In this document: positions 1 to 8,159 of the stretch, piece by piece
How positions within the stretch are numbered: the stretch's first letter is position 1
Layout: each line of letters begins with the position of its first letter
Source of the DNA: DALYLB01 sp033763135
GTDB taxonomy: Bacteria > Acidobacteriota > Blastocatellia > RBC074
Direction of reading: 5' to 3'
DNA length: 19,190 bases
NCBI GenBank assembly: GCA_033763135.1
Contig: JANRKY010000363.1
Span: 1 to 19,190 of the forward strand
Position numbers and translations under genes: made by a program
Notes under the pieces: model-generated
What the model was told of the DNA's origin: nothing
Seen by the model: only the letters and a program-made list of their open reading frames with translations
The model's database searches: none

Positions 1-38
1 ATTCTCAATTTCTCAAAGAACTTGTGAAGTGATTAATG

Positions 39-97
39 GCGTAAGCGACCGGGACCTTTATTCGTGGCCGCTTGCGCAATATGCCGGTCGCTTACGC
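39..97. repeat. REP-like inverted repeat
   Basis: A perfect 14-bp inverted repeat: GCGTAAGCGACCGG at 39-52 and its reverse complement at 84-97, with a 31-nt spacer. It lies in non-coding DNA and has no U-tract, so it looks more like a dispersed REP-type palindrome or an mRNA-end hairpin than a classic terminator. The gene to its left is outside the window. Confidence 0.6.
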
Positions 98-480
98 TCC
101 CGGTACCGCATATAGAAATCCCGCGGACGTCGCCTGATTCGAACGGTATTGAGGTTAAATCTCCCGCCGAATCCATTAATTTCATTGACACGCCGTTGCG
201 CGGGGAATTACATTCCCGACGTTGACGACCTTTCCTCACAACCGCGACTCACCGCGGGCTGAAAGTTCGTCACACACCGATTCCGAAAAGATTCGATTCG
301 AACAGATCCCCGAACACGTTTCACTCGATATTTGACCCGATTTCGCCTGTCGACTCCCAGTGTGCACAATGCGCGGCTGCGGAGGCGAACCGCACAGAAC
401 AGGCAATTACGACAACGGGTCATGCGACGAATTGCTTCTCCCGGGCGCGGGAGGGGGGTCTGAAGCACGATTTCACGAAT

Positions 481-517
481 GGTCGACAGACCGTCGACCG
501 TCAACCCAATACAGGAG
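481..517 (+). promoter_or_regulatory. Leader hairpin and ribosome binding site
   Basis: GGTCGAC (481-487) and GTCGACC (493-499) form a 7-bp stem with a 5-nt loop in the leader. AGGAG at 513-517 follows, 8 nt before the ATG at 526. The Shine-Dalgarno site fixes the start of the secreted protein. The hairpin does not include it, so it may stabilise the mRNA rather than block translation. Confidence 0.5.
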
Positions 518-525
518 AACAGAAA

Positions 526-1521
526 ATGCGAACCTCACGCAAATTGATGCACGCGATGCTGGCGCTCTTCGCGCTGGTGATGATGTCGGCGGCCGCGCTG
601 GCGGCGGATCCGGGTCTGGTCTATCCGCCGACCTCGGAAGTCAGCGATCAGAAGGCGGGCTCGGTCCTCTTCTACAACTTCTACACGTCGGGCGCGACGA
701 GCGGCAACGCGCAGAACACGCGGATCAACATCACGAACACCTCGACGAGCTCGACGTCGTTCGTCCACCTCTTCTTCGTTGCGGACACCTGCCAGGTGGC
801 CGACAGCTACATCTGCCTGACGGCGAACCAGACGGCGTCGTTCCTGGCCTCGGACGTCGATCCGGGCGTCAGCGGCTACATCGTCGCGGTCGCCGTGGAC
901 TTCAACACGGGCTGCCCGGTGGCGCACAATTTCCTGATCGGCGACGAGTATGTCAAGACCTCGACGGGTCACGCGGCGAACCTCGGCGCGGAGGCCTTCT
1001 CGGCTCTGTATGCCGGCGGCGTCCCCGGATGCGACGCCAACTCGACGGCGGCGACGCTCCTCTTCAACGGCGCGCTCGGCGGGTACAATATGGTCCCGCG
1101 CGTCCTGGCGGCCTCCAGCGTTCCGAGCCGTGCGGACGGCAACGACACGCTGGTCATTCTCAACCGCGTCGGCGGCAGCCTGGCGACGGGCGCGGCGACG
1201 CTGAGCTCGCTCTTCGGGTTGATGTATGACGACAGCGAGTCGGTCTTCAGCTTCTCGGTGGTTGGCGGATGCCAGCTCCGCGGCAGCCTCTCGAACACCT
1301 TCCCGCGCACCACGCCGCGCTTTGAGACGATCATCCCGGCCGGCCGCACGGGCTGGTTCAAGATCTGGGGCGGCGGCGACATCGGCATCCTCGGCTCGAT
1401 CATCAACGCCAACCCGAATGCCGCGGCGAGCGCCAGCGCCTTCAACGGCGGACGCAACCTGCACAAGCTGACGCTGACCACGTCGACCTACACGATTCCG
1501 GTCTTCCCCCCCAGCTGCTAA
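526..1521 (+). CDS. Secreted Ser/Thr-rich protein of unknown function
   Basis: The protein has 331 residues. A Sec signal peptide covers about residues 1-27: charged MRTSRK, then a hydrophobic Leu/Ala/Met core and an ALAAD cleavage site. The mature part is rich in Ser, Thr, Ala, Gly and Asn, and looks like beta-sandwich sequence (NTRINITNTST, VHLFFVADTC). It has several cysteines (TCQVADSYIC, GCPVAHN, VPGCD, GGCQLRG and a C-terminal PSC) that could pair after export. I see no catalytic motif. I associate this kind of protein with Acidobacteriota genomes, where it is annotated as hypothetical; that link is from memory. AGGAG 8 nt upstream supports the start. The gene stands alone, with a strong terminator 15 nt after the stop, so it is probably transcribed as a single gene with a stable end. 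A cell-surface or matrix role is possible but not shown. Confidence 0.85.
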   Translation: MRTSRKLMHAMLALFALVMMSAAALAADPGLVYPPTSEVSDQKAGSVLFYNFYTSGATSGNAQNTRINITNTSTSSTSFVHLFFVADTCQVADSYICLTANQTASFLASDVDPGVSGYIVAVAVDFNTGCPVAHNFLIGDEYVKTSTGHAANLGAEAFSALYAGGVPGCDANSTAATLLFNGALGGYNMVPRVLAASSVPSRADGNDTLVILNRVGGSLATGAATLSSLFGLMYDDSESVFSFSVVGGCQLRGSLSNTFPRTTPRFETIIPAGRTGWFKIWGGGDIGILGSIINANPNAAASASAFNGGRNLHKLTLTTSTYTIPVFPPSC

Positions 1522-1536
1522 TCGCAGCTGGCGCTG

Positions 1537-1612
1537 AAAGATCCGATCGCTAATAAACAGAGCGGGCCAGGTGAAAACCTGGCCCGCTCTGTTTTTTAGC
1601 GATCGGATCTTT
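1537..1612. terminator. Bidirectional terminator, nested 76-nt palindrome
   Basis: The whole 76 nt is one nearly perfect inverted repeat. The inner stem CAGAGCGGGCCAGG pairs with CCTGGCCCGCTCTG around a TGAAAA loop. An outer arm AAAGATCCGATCGCTA pairs with TAGCGATCGGATCTTT. The plus strand has a T6 run at 1592-1597 right after the inner stem, so it ends the gene at 526-1521. The minus strand gives a weaker TTTATT, and may serve the convergent gene ending at 1691. Confidence 0.9.
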
Positions 1613-1625
1613 GGTGTTATGAGTT

Positions 1626-1678
1626 TATGGGACCTATGGGTCTTATGGGTCTTATGGGACCTAGGGCCTTATGGGTCC
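1626..1678. repeat. 9-bp tandem repeat (TATGGGACC/TATGGGTCT)
   Basis: Six units of about 9 bp in a row: TATGGGACC, TATGGGTCT, TATGGGTCT, TATGGGACC, an 8-bp TAGGGCCT and TATGGGTCC. They sit in the short gap between two convergent genes, after the terminator, so they are not expected to be translated. Such variable short repeats often change copy number between strains. Confidence 0.8.
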
Positions 1679-1690
1679 TCCCCGGAAAAA

Positions 1691-2644
1691 TTACCGATCG
1701 ACGTATTTCAGGACGAGGCCTTCGGCGCCGACGACCCAGGCGTCTTTTTTGACGACGGAGAGGCCATAGAGATTGACGCGGGTTCCGCTCTCCTGTTCGA
1801 CCCAGGATTTTCCGCCGTCGCCGCTGCGGAGGATGGTGCCGCCCCAGCCGACGATCCAGCCATTCTTATCGTTGGCGAAGGCGACATTGAGCAGGGTCTG
1901 CCGGGTGTCGACGGCGACGCGCTCCCAGGTTTCGCCGGCATTGGCGGTGCGCAGGACGGTGCCGTTCTCGCCGACAATCCAGGCGGAGTCCTTCCCCTTG
2001 ACCTCGATATGATAGAGATGGCTGTTGGTGCTGCCGTTCTGGCGATCCCAGGTAACGCCGCCGTCATCGGTGAAGAGGATGGTGCCCTTTCCGCCGACGA
2101 TCCATCCGCGGCGCTCATTGGCGAATTTGACGTGGACCAGTTCCTCTTTTGTTCCGCTCTGCTGGAGTTCCCAGGTGCGGCCGGCGTCGGGGCTGTGAAT
2201 GACCCGGCCGTGCGTGCCGACAACCCAGACATGATTCTTGCCGGCGAACGAAGCGCTGTAGAGGTCCGGGGCATCGTCGCGGGCACTGCCGCGGGGGGCG
2301 CTCAACTGATACATCAGCGACCAGGTTTCGCCGCCGTCCTGAGTCTTGAGAACGCGGGCGCCGCTGGTGATGAGCCATCCTTCGGCCCGCGTGCGAAAGA
2401 AGATGTCATTCAGGTTGGCGACGATGCGGGGATCCTGGGCGAGCCAGTACTGCCCCCCATCCTGCGTGGCGTGAATAATCCCGCGGTCCCCGATCAACCA
2501 CCCAAACCGATTGTCGAAAAAGAAGACGCCATTGAGATCGCGTTTGGATCGGTCCTGAAACGCCACCACCCATTGCGCCTGGGCGGCGCCGGCCGCCACA
2601 AACACGATGGTGGCCGCCAGCAGGACTTGAACCAGTCTCTTCAT
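1691..2644 (-). CDS. YCF48/Hcf136-like seven-bladed propeller protein
   Basis: The protein has 317 residues. A signal peptide covers about residues 1-23 (MKRLVQVLLAATIVF, cleavage near AQAQ). Seven similar blades follow, each with the pattern (G/A/V)W-(I/V)-(V/I)G..G.(I/V)(L/I)...(D/A)GG.(T/S)W: near residues 48-67, 89-108, 139-158, 180-199, 221-240, 262-281, and a shorter last blade near 302-317. Seven blades match the YCF48/HCF136 propeller. In phototrophs this family helps assemble photosystem II; in non-phototrophs it is a secreted or periplasmic protein of unclear role, perhaps in assembly or stability of membrane complexes. The start at 2644 is chosen because it gives the signal peptide and has GGAG upstream; an in-frame ATG at 2806 would overlap the upstream gene and add an implausible N-terminus. 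It may be co-transcribed with the S41 peptidase 158 bp upstream. Confidence 0.85.
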   Translation of the reverse strand: MKRLVQVLLAATIVFVAAGAAQAQWVVAFQDRSKRDLNGVFFFDNRFGWLIGDRGIIHATQDGGQYWLAQDPRIVANLNDIFFRTRAEGWLITSGARVLKTQDGGETWSLMYQLSAPRGSARDDAPDLYSASFAGKNHVWVVGTHGRVIHSPDAGRTWELQQSGTKEELVHVKFANERRGWIVGGKGTILFTDDGGVTWDRQNGSTNSHLYHIEVKGKDSAWIVGENGTVLRTANAGETWERVAVDTRQTLLNVAFANDKNGWIVGWGGTILRSGDGGKSWVEQESGTRVNLYGLSVVKKDAWVVGAEGLVLKYVDR

Positions 2645-2802
2645 AGATGTTCTCCGGGTTTTGAAAGGGGTTGATGATTCGTATCCGCTCCTCTCCGAAT
2701 GCGGAAGAGGAGTGCAAACAAGTATGGGTGAAAAGGCCGTTGGATGGAAGCGCGGCGGGCCGGCGGCCCCGGGACGCCCCGAGGCCTTGCGCGGACGGAG
2801 AA

Positions 2803-4188
2803 TCAACGTTTGTTGTGCTGCGAGGCCGGCGAGGGCCGGCCCGAGGCCATCTCGGGAATAAGCAGTTTGAACTCGAAAGGCTTGCCGCGCGCGCCGAGGA
2901 TCGCGGCGCGTCCCAGATGCTCGATCGCGACGTCCATGGAGCGATCGCGGCCCGCGAGCAGGTCGGCGACGGTGACATCGATCTGTCGATCCGGCCGAAT
3001 GCCGATTCCCTCGATCCGTTTTCCGAGGGCGGTGCGATAGTCCGTGTCGCTGACGTTGAGTTTGCCGCCGTCGGTCAGGCGAAGCGTCCGGCTGACGCCG
3101 AGCAGGCAGCCGCAGGTCGTGGGGTTGGTCCCGATGATCAGGGCGCGCTTTCTCTCCTGCATGGCGCCGGCCAGGATCTCCGAGCCGGAGGCCGACCGGG
3201 AGCTGACCAGAATGACAAGCGGTTCGCGATAGGTCGTCCGGAGCCGCAGCGTCTGCCGCGCGGTCGCGCGTCCCTGCCGCGTGATGAACTCGCCGAGATT
3301 GGTCTCTTCCGGAAAGAAATAGCTGGCGACCTGCGAGACGGTCGTGACGAAGCCTCCGCCGTTGTTTCGCAGATCGAGGATCAGCCCGCGCGTCCCCTGC
3401 ATCGACTGCATGGCCGAATCGAAGTCGCGTTCAATCTCCGGCCCGAAACCGGTGACCTCGATATACCCGATCCGCTGCTGCGCGAATTTTCGCATGGTGA
3501 CGCGCCGCTGAAACTCGACATATCTTCGCTGCAGCGCAAGCTGCCGCCGGGTCCCGTCCTCGCCGACGAAGACCACATCCACCGCCGTGTCCCGGGGACC
3601 GTAAAAGAGCCGATCGAAACTCTGCAGTTCCAGGGCGATGGAGGTCGAGCTCTCGCCGATCTCCTCGCGAATCTTGCCGAGCTGCTTCTCGATGGGAAGC
3701 CCGTCCACCGCCGCCACCTGCAGACCGGGACGAATGCCCTGCCGGGCCGCCTCCGAACTCGGATCGACCCAGGTCACGACCGGTTTCCCCTCCACCCGGC
3801 GCACGATCACTCCAATCGTCGTCCCCGATGGACGATGTCGATCGAATCCATCATCCGGCGAATAGATGCGCGTGTGCGCATCTCCGAGTTTGCCGATCAT
3901 CTGCCGCAGGACGCGATAAAGCTCCGCGCTGTTCTTCGCCGTCTCCGCCTGCGGGCGATAGAGATCCCGCTGCATCCGCCAGTCGAGCCCGTGGAACCGC
4001 TTGTCGTAATAGTTGTCGAAGACGGCCCGCCAGACCTGATCGAAGATCCGCAACCGATCCTCGCGCGGCATCGGCGCAGAGGTCGGGACAGCGGCCGTCG
4101 TCCCCTGCGCGTTCGCCGGAGATGCCGCAAGAAGCAGGCAGAGAAGGAAATGAAGAAAATAATTCCGATGTGACGATTGGCGCGTCAT
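2803..4188 (-). CDS. S41 family (tail-specific protease) peptidase, catalytic Lys absent
   Basis: The protein has 461 residues, with a signal peptide at about 1-28 (hydrophobic FLHFLLCLLLAAS, then PANAQ). An N-terminal helical region (about 45-110) contains LGDAHTRIYSP, typical of the Tsp/CtpA group. A PDZ-like part spans about 123-220, and the TSPc core about 235-400, with GYIEVTGF, LDLRNNGGG and the nucleophile motif ASGSEILAG (Ser336). In B. subtilis CtpB-type enzymes the general-base Lys lies 25 residues after the Ser; here that position is Cys361 in TTCGCLLG. The family role is periplasmic cleavage of proteins from the C-terminus. Without the Lys the mechanism must differ, or the protein may bind rather than cut. 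An intrinsic terminator lies just upstream of the start, so it probably has its own promoter. The C-terminal tail (about 400-461) is unassigned. Confidence 0.88.
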   Translation of the reverse strand: MTRQSSHRNYFLHFLLCLLLAASPANAQGTTAAVPTSAPMPREDRLRIFDQVWRAVFDNYYDKRFHGLDWRMQRDLYRPQAETAKNSAELYRVLRQMIGKLGDAHTRIYSPDDGFDRHRPSGTTIGVIVRRVEGKPVVTWVDPSSEAARQGIRPGLQVAAVDGLPIEKQLGKIREEIGESSTSIALELQSFDRLFYGPRDTAVDVVFVGEDGTRRQLALQRRYVEFQRRVTMRKFAQQRIGYIEVTGFGPEIERDFDSAMQSMQGTRGLILDLRNNGGGFVTTVSQVASYFFPEETNLGEFITRQGRATARQTLRLRTTYREPLVILVSSRSASGSEILAGAMQERKRALIIGTNPTTCGCLLGVSRTLRLTDGGKLNVSDTDYRTALGKRIEGIGIRPDRQIDVTVADLLAGRDRSMDVAIEHLGRAAILGARGKPFEFKLLIPEMASGRPSPASQHNKR

Positions 4189-4195
4189 GAATCAA

Positions 4196-4231
4196 TAAAA
4201 AAAGTCCGCGGAACCCGTTTTCCCCCGCGGA
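4196..4231 (-). terminator. Intrinsic terminator after the TonB-domain gene
   Basis: On the minus strand, TCCGCGG (complement of 4225-4231) pairs with CCGCGGA (complement of 4205-4211). A C and a T7 run (4197-4203) follow. It lies 68 nt past the stop of the gene at 4299-5321 and only 8 nt before the start codon of the S41 peptidase, so it would also lie in the leader of any transcript reaching that gene from upstream. Confidence 0.7.
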
Positions 4232-4298
4232 AACAGGACATGGAAGAATCGATCTGCGCGAAAAAGCGATCATACACGCCGATACGCGACAGATAGCT

Positions 4299-5321
4299 TC
4301 AGTAATTAGGGTGCGGATCCGGAATTTGCCCGGTGGTTTTGAGATTGCGAAGGCTGCGTTTCAGACGTTCGATCTCACCTGAGTCTGCTGGGCGCGGGGC
4401 CGACGCTTGGGGACGCCGAAAAGTATACCTCACAAGCCCGCGAATTGTTACCACTTTTCCATTAAGCTCCGCGGGCTTGAACTTTAATCTTCGGACGGTC
4501 GCGATTGCGGACTCATCGAGGCCGAAGCCGGCCCAGCGGGTGACGACGACATCGGCGATCTGTCCATCGTCGCGAAAGGCGGCGTCCAGCTCGACCGTGG
4601 CCGCAACATCGGCCAGATCGGCCTGCTCCGTATAGGCCGGTTTGAGACGCTGAAAAAAGACCGGCCCATCGAGCCCCGCCGGCGCGCGATCGTCGATGAG
4701 AATCTCGATCGCCGACGGCAGCGGCGCCGAGACGATCCGCTCGACCCGCTCGGCGTGGCGCTTCCGGGCGGCGAGGAGTTCCTGCGCGCAGGCAGGCCAG
4801 CGGCGCCGAAGCCGCTCTTCGAGCGCCCGCCGCGCGCCCGCCTCGTCCGCAGCCCGGACCTGCTCGAAGGCGAAGTGAACGAGCGCGCCGGTGCGCGCCT
4901 CCACAAGAAAGATCCCCGCGAGCGCCTCGACGTGGGACTGCTCGCCGGCGCCCAGCCGCTTCGTGACGAGCCCCTTTCCAACAATGAAGAAATCGCAGCC
5001 GAGCCCCTGCCCGAGCGCCCGTGCCTCATCGAGAGAGAGGTTCGGCTGTCCATCGAAGCCCGCCGCCTCGGCCACCCGTCGCACAAGCCTCTGATCGAGC
5101 AGCTCGAAGACAACCGCCGTCTCTTTTGCCGCCTCCTCGCGCAATATCGCGCTCATCCGGCCGCCCTCCTCGCCCGCAAAATCGAGGACCGCCAGCCGCA
5201 CCGGCGATTGCGCGAGGGCTGCGCAGCGAACGATGCCCATAACCACCAGAAGGACCGTCAGAAGGACCGTCAGAAGAATCGGCAGCGCGACGAGACGCCG
5301 CTTCGAATGCGTCGTTGTCAT
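4299..5321 (-). CDS. Membrane-anchored protein with TonB-type C-terminal domain
   Basis: The protein has 340 residues. A single hydrophobic segment (about 10-36) is a membrane anchor or signal peptide. Residues about 41-150 start VRLAVLDFAG, followed by LDEARALGQGLGCDFFIVGKG; this resembles the TolB/CsgG/FlgO-type N-terminal fold that opens with a VAVLDF strand. A basic helical stretch (about 160-195) follows. Residues about 225-303 match a TonB C-terminal domain: LKPAYTEQADLADVAATVELD, then DGQIADVVVTRWAGFGLDESAIATVRRLKFKPA and a final RYTF strand. There is no proline-rich spacer like that of classical TonB, so energy coupling is not assured. A strong AGGAGGG lies 12 nt before the ATG. It starts 18 bp after the M20 peptidase stop, so the two are likely one operon. 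A 12-bp DNA duplication (5248-5271) doubles LLTV in the hydrophobic segment. Confidence 0.8.
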   Translation of the reverse strand: MTTTHSKRRLVALPILLTVLLTVLLVVMGIVRCAALAQSPVRLAVLDFAGEEGGRMSAILREEAAKETAVVFELLDQRLVRRVAEAAGFDGQPNLSLDEARALGQGLGCDFFIVGKGLVTKRLGAGEQSHVEALAGIFLVEARTGALVHFAFEQVRAADEAGARRALEERLRRRWPACAQELLAARKRHAERVERIVSAPLPSAIEILIDDRAPAGLDGPVFFQRLKPAYTEQADLADVAATVELDAAFRDDGQIADVVVTRWAGFGLDESAIATVRRLKFKPAELNGKVVTIRGLVRYTFRRPQASAPRPADSGEIERLKRSLRNLKTTGQIPDPHPNY

Positions 5322-5339
5322 AACGAAGAATTGCCCTCC

Positions 5340-6482
<1,143 letters not shown>

Positions 6483-6844
6483 GACTGACTCTCTGAGCTT
6501 CGAGGCGGTGTTTTGTGGGGGAAACACGCAATATCGCGTGCAAATCGATCCTGAATTCATCCCAATCCCCTGCGGGACCGCAGTTTGACAAAGCATTCGA
6601 ATCATGCACAATACCCCTGCATCTGACAAGTTCTTGGTAGAGTCGTTAGCATCGCGTCATCTTGGCAATTGTAAAAATTCGGGGTCGCGTGAAACTACCG
6701 CTCCAGTTCCGGCGTCATGAGTCGTCGCGGCTGCAAAGCCGTCGGACGACGGATCAAGCGCCGACGCGACGTCGCCAAAGCCCAATAATCAGAGATTCTC
6801 TGGAAGATTCCGAAATACAGAAGACAGTGGAGGACAATGTTCTT
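6483..6844. other. Divergent intergenic region
   Basis: 362 bp between the minus-strand M20 gene and the plus-strand gene at 6845. No ORF here has recognisable content, although the downstream frame stays open back to a TTG at 6662. It should hold promoters in both directions. Only one plus-strand candidate (6585-6612) is clear to me. Confidence 0.6.
6585..6612 (+). promoter_or_regulatory. Candidate sigma-70 promoter
   Basis: A perfect -35 TTGACA (6585-6590), a 16-nt spacer and CACAAT (6607-6612) as -10. It would drive the gene at 6845 with a leader of about 225 nt. The -10 is 4/6, so this is a candidate only. Confidence 0.45.
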
Positions 6845-8038
6845 ATGAAGAAGTTCAGTCTCTTGATTGCGCTCTCGTTGCTGGCGAGCACAGCCGCGCT
6901 TTTGCCGATTTCCGCCCAGGCCCAGGACGCAAAGGCTGAATTCGAACGCGGCTGGTACGACACCTGCTATACAAAGAAAGACAATGAGAAGTGCTATCAG
7001 CTCTCGAAGGAACTGATCGAGAAATATCCGGATAGCCAGTACAAGGGGAACGCCGAGAAGATCATCAAGAACACGGATTTGAACAAGGCGTGGCAAGCCT
7101 TCCAGGCGGCGCTCGAGACCTATTACAAGGGCCCCGATGCGCCGAAGCTGGAGGCGCTGTTCGGCGCCGGCGACAATTTCATGAAGGTCGAGCCGGACAA
7201 GACGAATCCCTTCCACCTCTTCGCGGCCTCGCAGATGGGCCTGGCGGGTCAGGGTGCGGCGATGAGCCAGACCTACAAGGATCTCGATCGCGTGAAGAAC
7301 TACGCGGAACAGGCGATCAGCCTGATCTCCGCCGCACCGGCCACGGTCGAAAAATTCAAGACGGAATACACCAGCTATGTGGATCCGCTGCGGGATCTGG
7401 TGAAGGCGAATCTGAATCAGTATCTGGCCTATCGCCTGATCGAGACCAAGGGGGATCAGAACGAGGCGCTCGCGTATCTGGCCAAGTCGATCGAAGTCCG
7501 GGGCAAGAACGGCGAGGGCTGGAAGGACCCGAACAACTACTGGATGCGCGCCAACATCTTCACCAAGCAGTATGAAGAGGTGCGAAAGCAGTATGATGCG
7601 CTGGCGGACGATCAGAAGACGGGCGACGCGGGCAAGGCGCTGCTGACGCAGGTCAACGAGGTCGTCGACAAGATGCTGCCCGATTGCGCGCGGGTGATCG
7701 TGACCTCGACGAAGCCGGAGTACAAGCCGCTGGCCGAAGCGGCGACGACGCTCTTCGACGGGTTCTGGCTGTTCCGGGCAGGCGAGGAGAACAAGGCGAA
7801 GGGCAAGGAGTTCATCGACGCCTTCCGCGCGGATCCGACGGTTGCCGCGCCGGCGATTCCGGCCAAGGCCGTGACCGATATGACGGCGCCGGCGGCGCCG
7901 GTCACGACGGGAACGAACGTCAAGGTGACCACGGGCACGGGAGCGATGGCGCCGGGCGGAAAGTCGGCGGGAGCGACGACCGAAACGAAGACCAAGGCCG
8001 CGCCCGCCGCCAAGGGCAAAAGGAAGCCTCGGAGATAA
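6845..8038 (+). CDS. Periplasmic TPR-like helical protein, function unknown
   Basis: The protein has 397 residues. A signal peptide covers about 1-27 (MKKFSLLIALSLLAS, cleavage near SAQAQ). Residues about 30-330 are helical and resemble TPR or Sel1-like repeats: CYQLSKELIEKYPDSQYKG, FHLFAASQMGLAGQG, LNQYLAYRLIETKGDQNEALAYLAKSIEV and NNYWMRANIFTKQYEEVRKQYDAL. The last 65 residues are low-complexity Ala/Pro/Thr/Gly ending in a very basic GKRKPRR, probably a disordered tail that could contact peptidoglycan, acidic polymers or membrane. I do not recognise a named family. The ATG at 6845 is chosen over the upstream TTG at 6662 because it gives the signal peptide and has GGAGG 11 nt before it. A strong hairpin follows the stop, so it is likely a single-gene unit. 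Confidence 0.82.
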   Translation: MKKFSLLIALSLLASTAALLPISAQAQDAKAEFERGWYDTCYTKKDNEKCYQLSKELIEKYPDSQYKGNAEKIIKNTDLNKAWQAFQAALETYYKGPDAPKLEALFGAGDNFMKVEPDKTNPFHLFAASQMGLAGQGAAMSQTYKDLDRVKNYAEQAISLISAAPATVEKFKTEYTSYVDPLRDLVKANLNQYLAYRLIETKGDQNEALAYLAKSIEVRGKNGEGWKDPNNYWMRANIFTKQYEEVRKQYDALADDQKTGDAGKALLTQVNEVVDKMLPDCARVIVTSTKPEYKPLAEAATTLFDGFWLFRAGEENKAKGKEFIDAFRADPTVAAPAIPAKAVTDMTAPAAPVTTGTNVKVTTGTGAMAPGGKSAGATTETKTKAAPAAKGKRKPRR

Positions 8039-8097
8039 TCCTGGAATCGATCTGGCGCGCGCCGCCGGATCGGCGACGAGGAATCCGTCTCACATTC

Positions 8098-8137
8098 GCG
8101 AAAGCCAGCGTTCCTCCCATCGGGCGCTGGCTTTCGC
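8098..8137 (+). terminator. Hairpin terminator before rnc
   Basis: A 13-bp perfect stem: GCGAAAGCCAGCG (8098-8110) with CGCTGGCTTTCGC (8125-8137), and a 14-nt loop. It lies 60 nt after the stop of the upstream gene and 22 nt before the RNase III start codon. There is no long U-tract after it, so it may be an mRNA-end stabiliser, or a processing site for RNase III itself, rather than a classic terminator. Confidence 0.65.
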
Positions 8138-8159
8138 TGCTACATAGCAGACGATCATT

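Larger units (their letters stand above)
1..525. other. Gene-free left flank and leader region
   Basis: No reading frame in this stretch looks like a real protein: the available frames have no recognisable motif and no good ribosome binding site. It contains a REP-like palindrome near its left end and a small leader hairpin just before the gene at 526. The first 18 bases resemble the 7-bp repeat (TCAATTC-type) found at 17651-17743. A TTGACC hexamer at 332-337 could be a -35 box, but I see no convincing -10 at the right distance. Confidence 0.5.

Noticed and set aside
130..165. tRNA-like TTCGAAC segment
   Set aside because: No cloverleaf, acceptor stem or anticodon arm can be built around it.
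1571..2674. Plus-strand open frame of 367 codons
   Set aside because: It is the complement of the YCF48-like propeller gene and its repeats mirror the blade repeats; it also starts within the terminator.
2671..4173. Plus-strand open frame of 500 codons
   Set aside because: Antisense shadow of the S41 peptidase; no motif or ribosome binding site.
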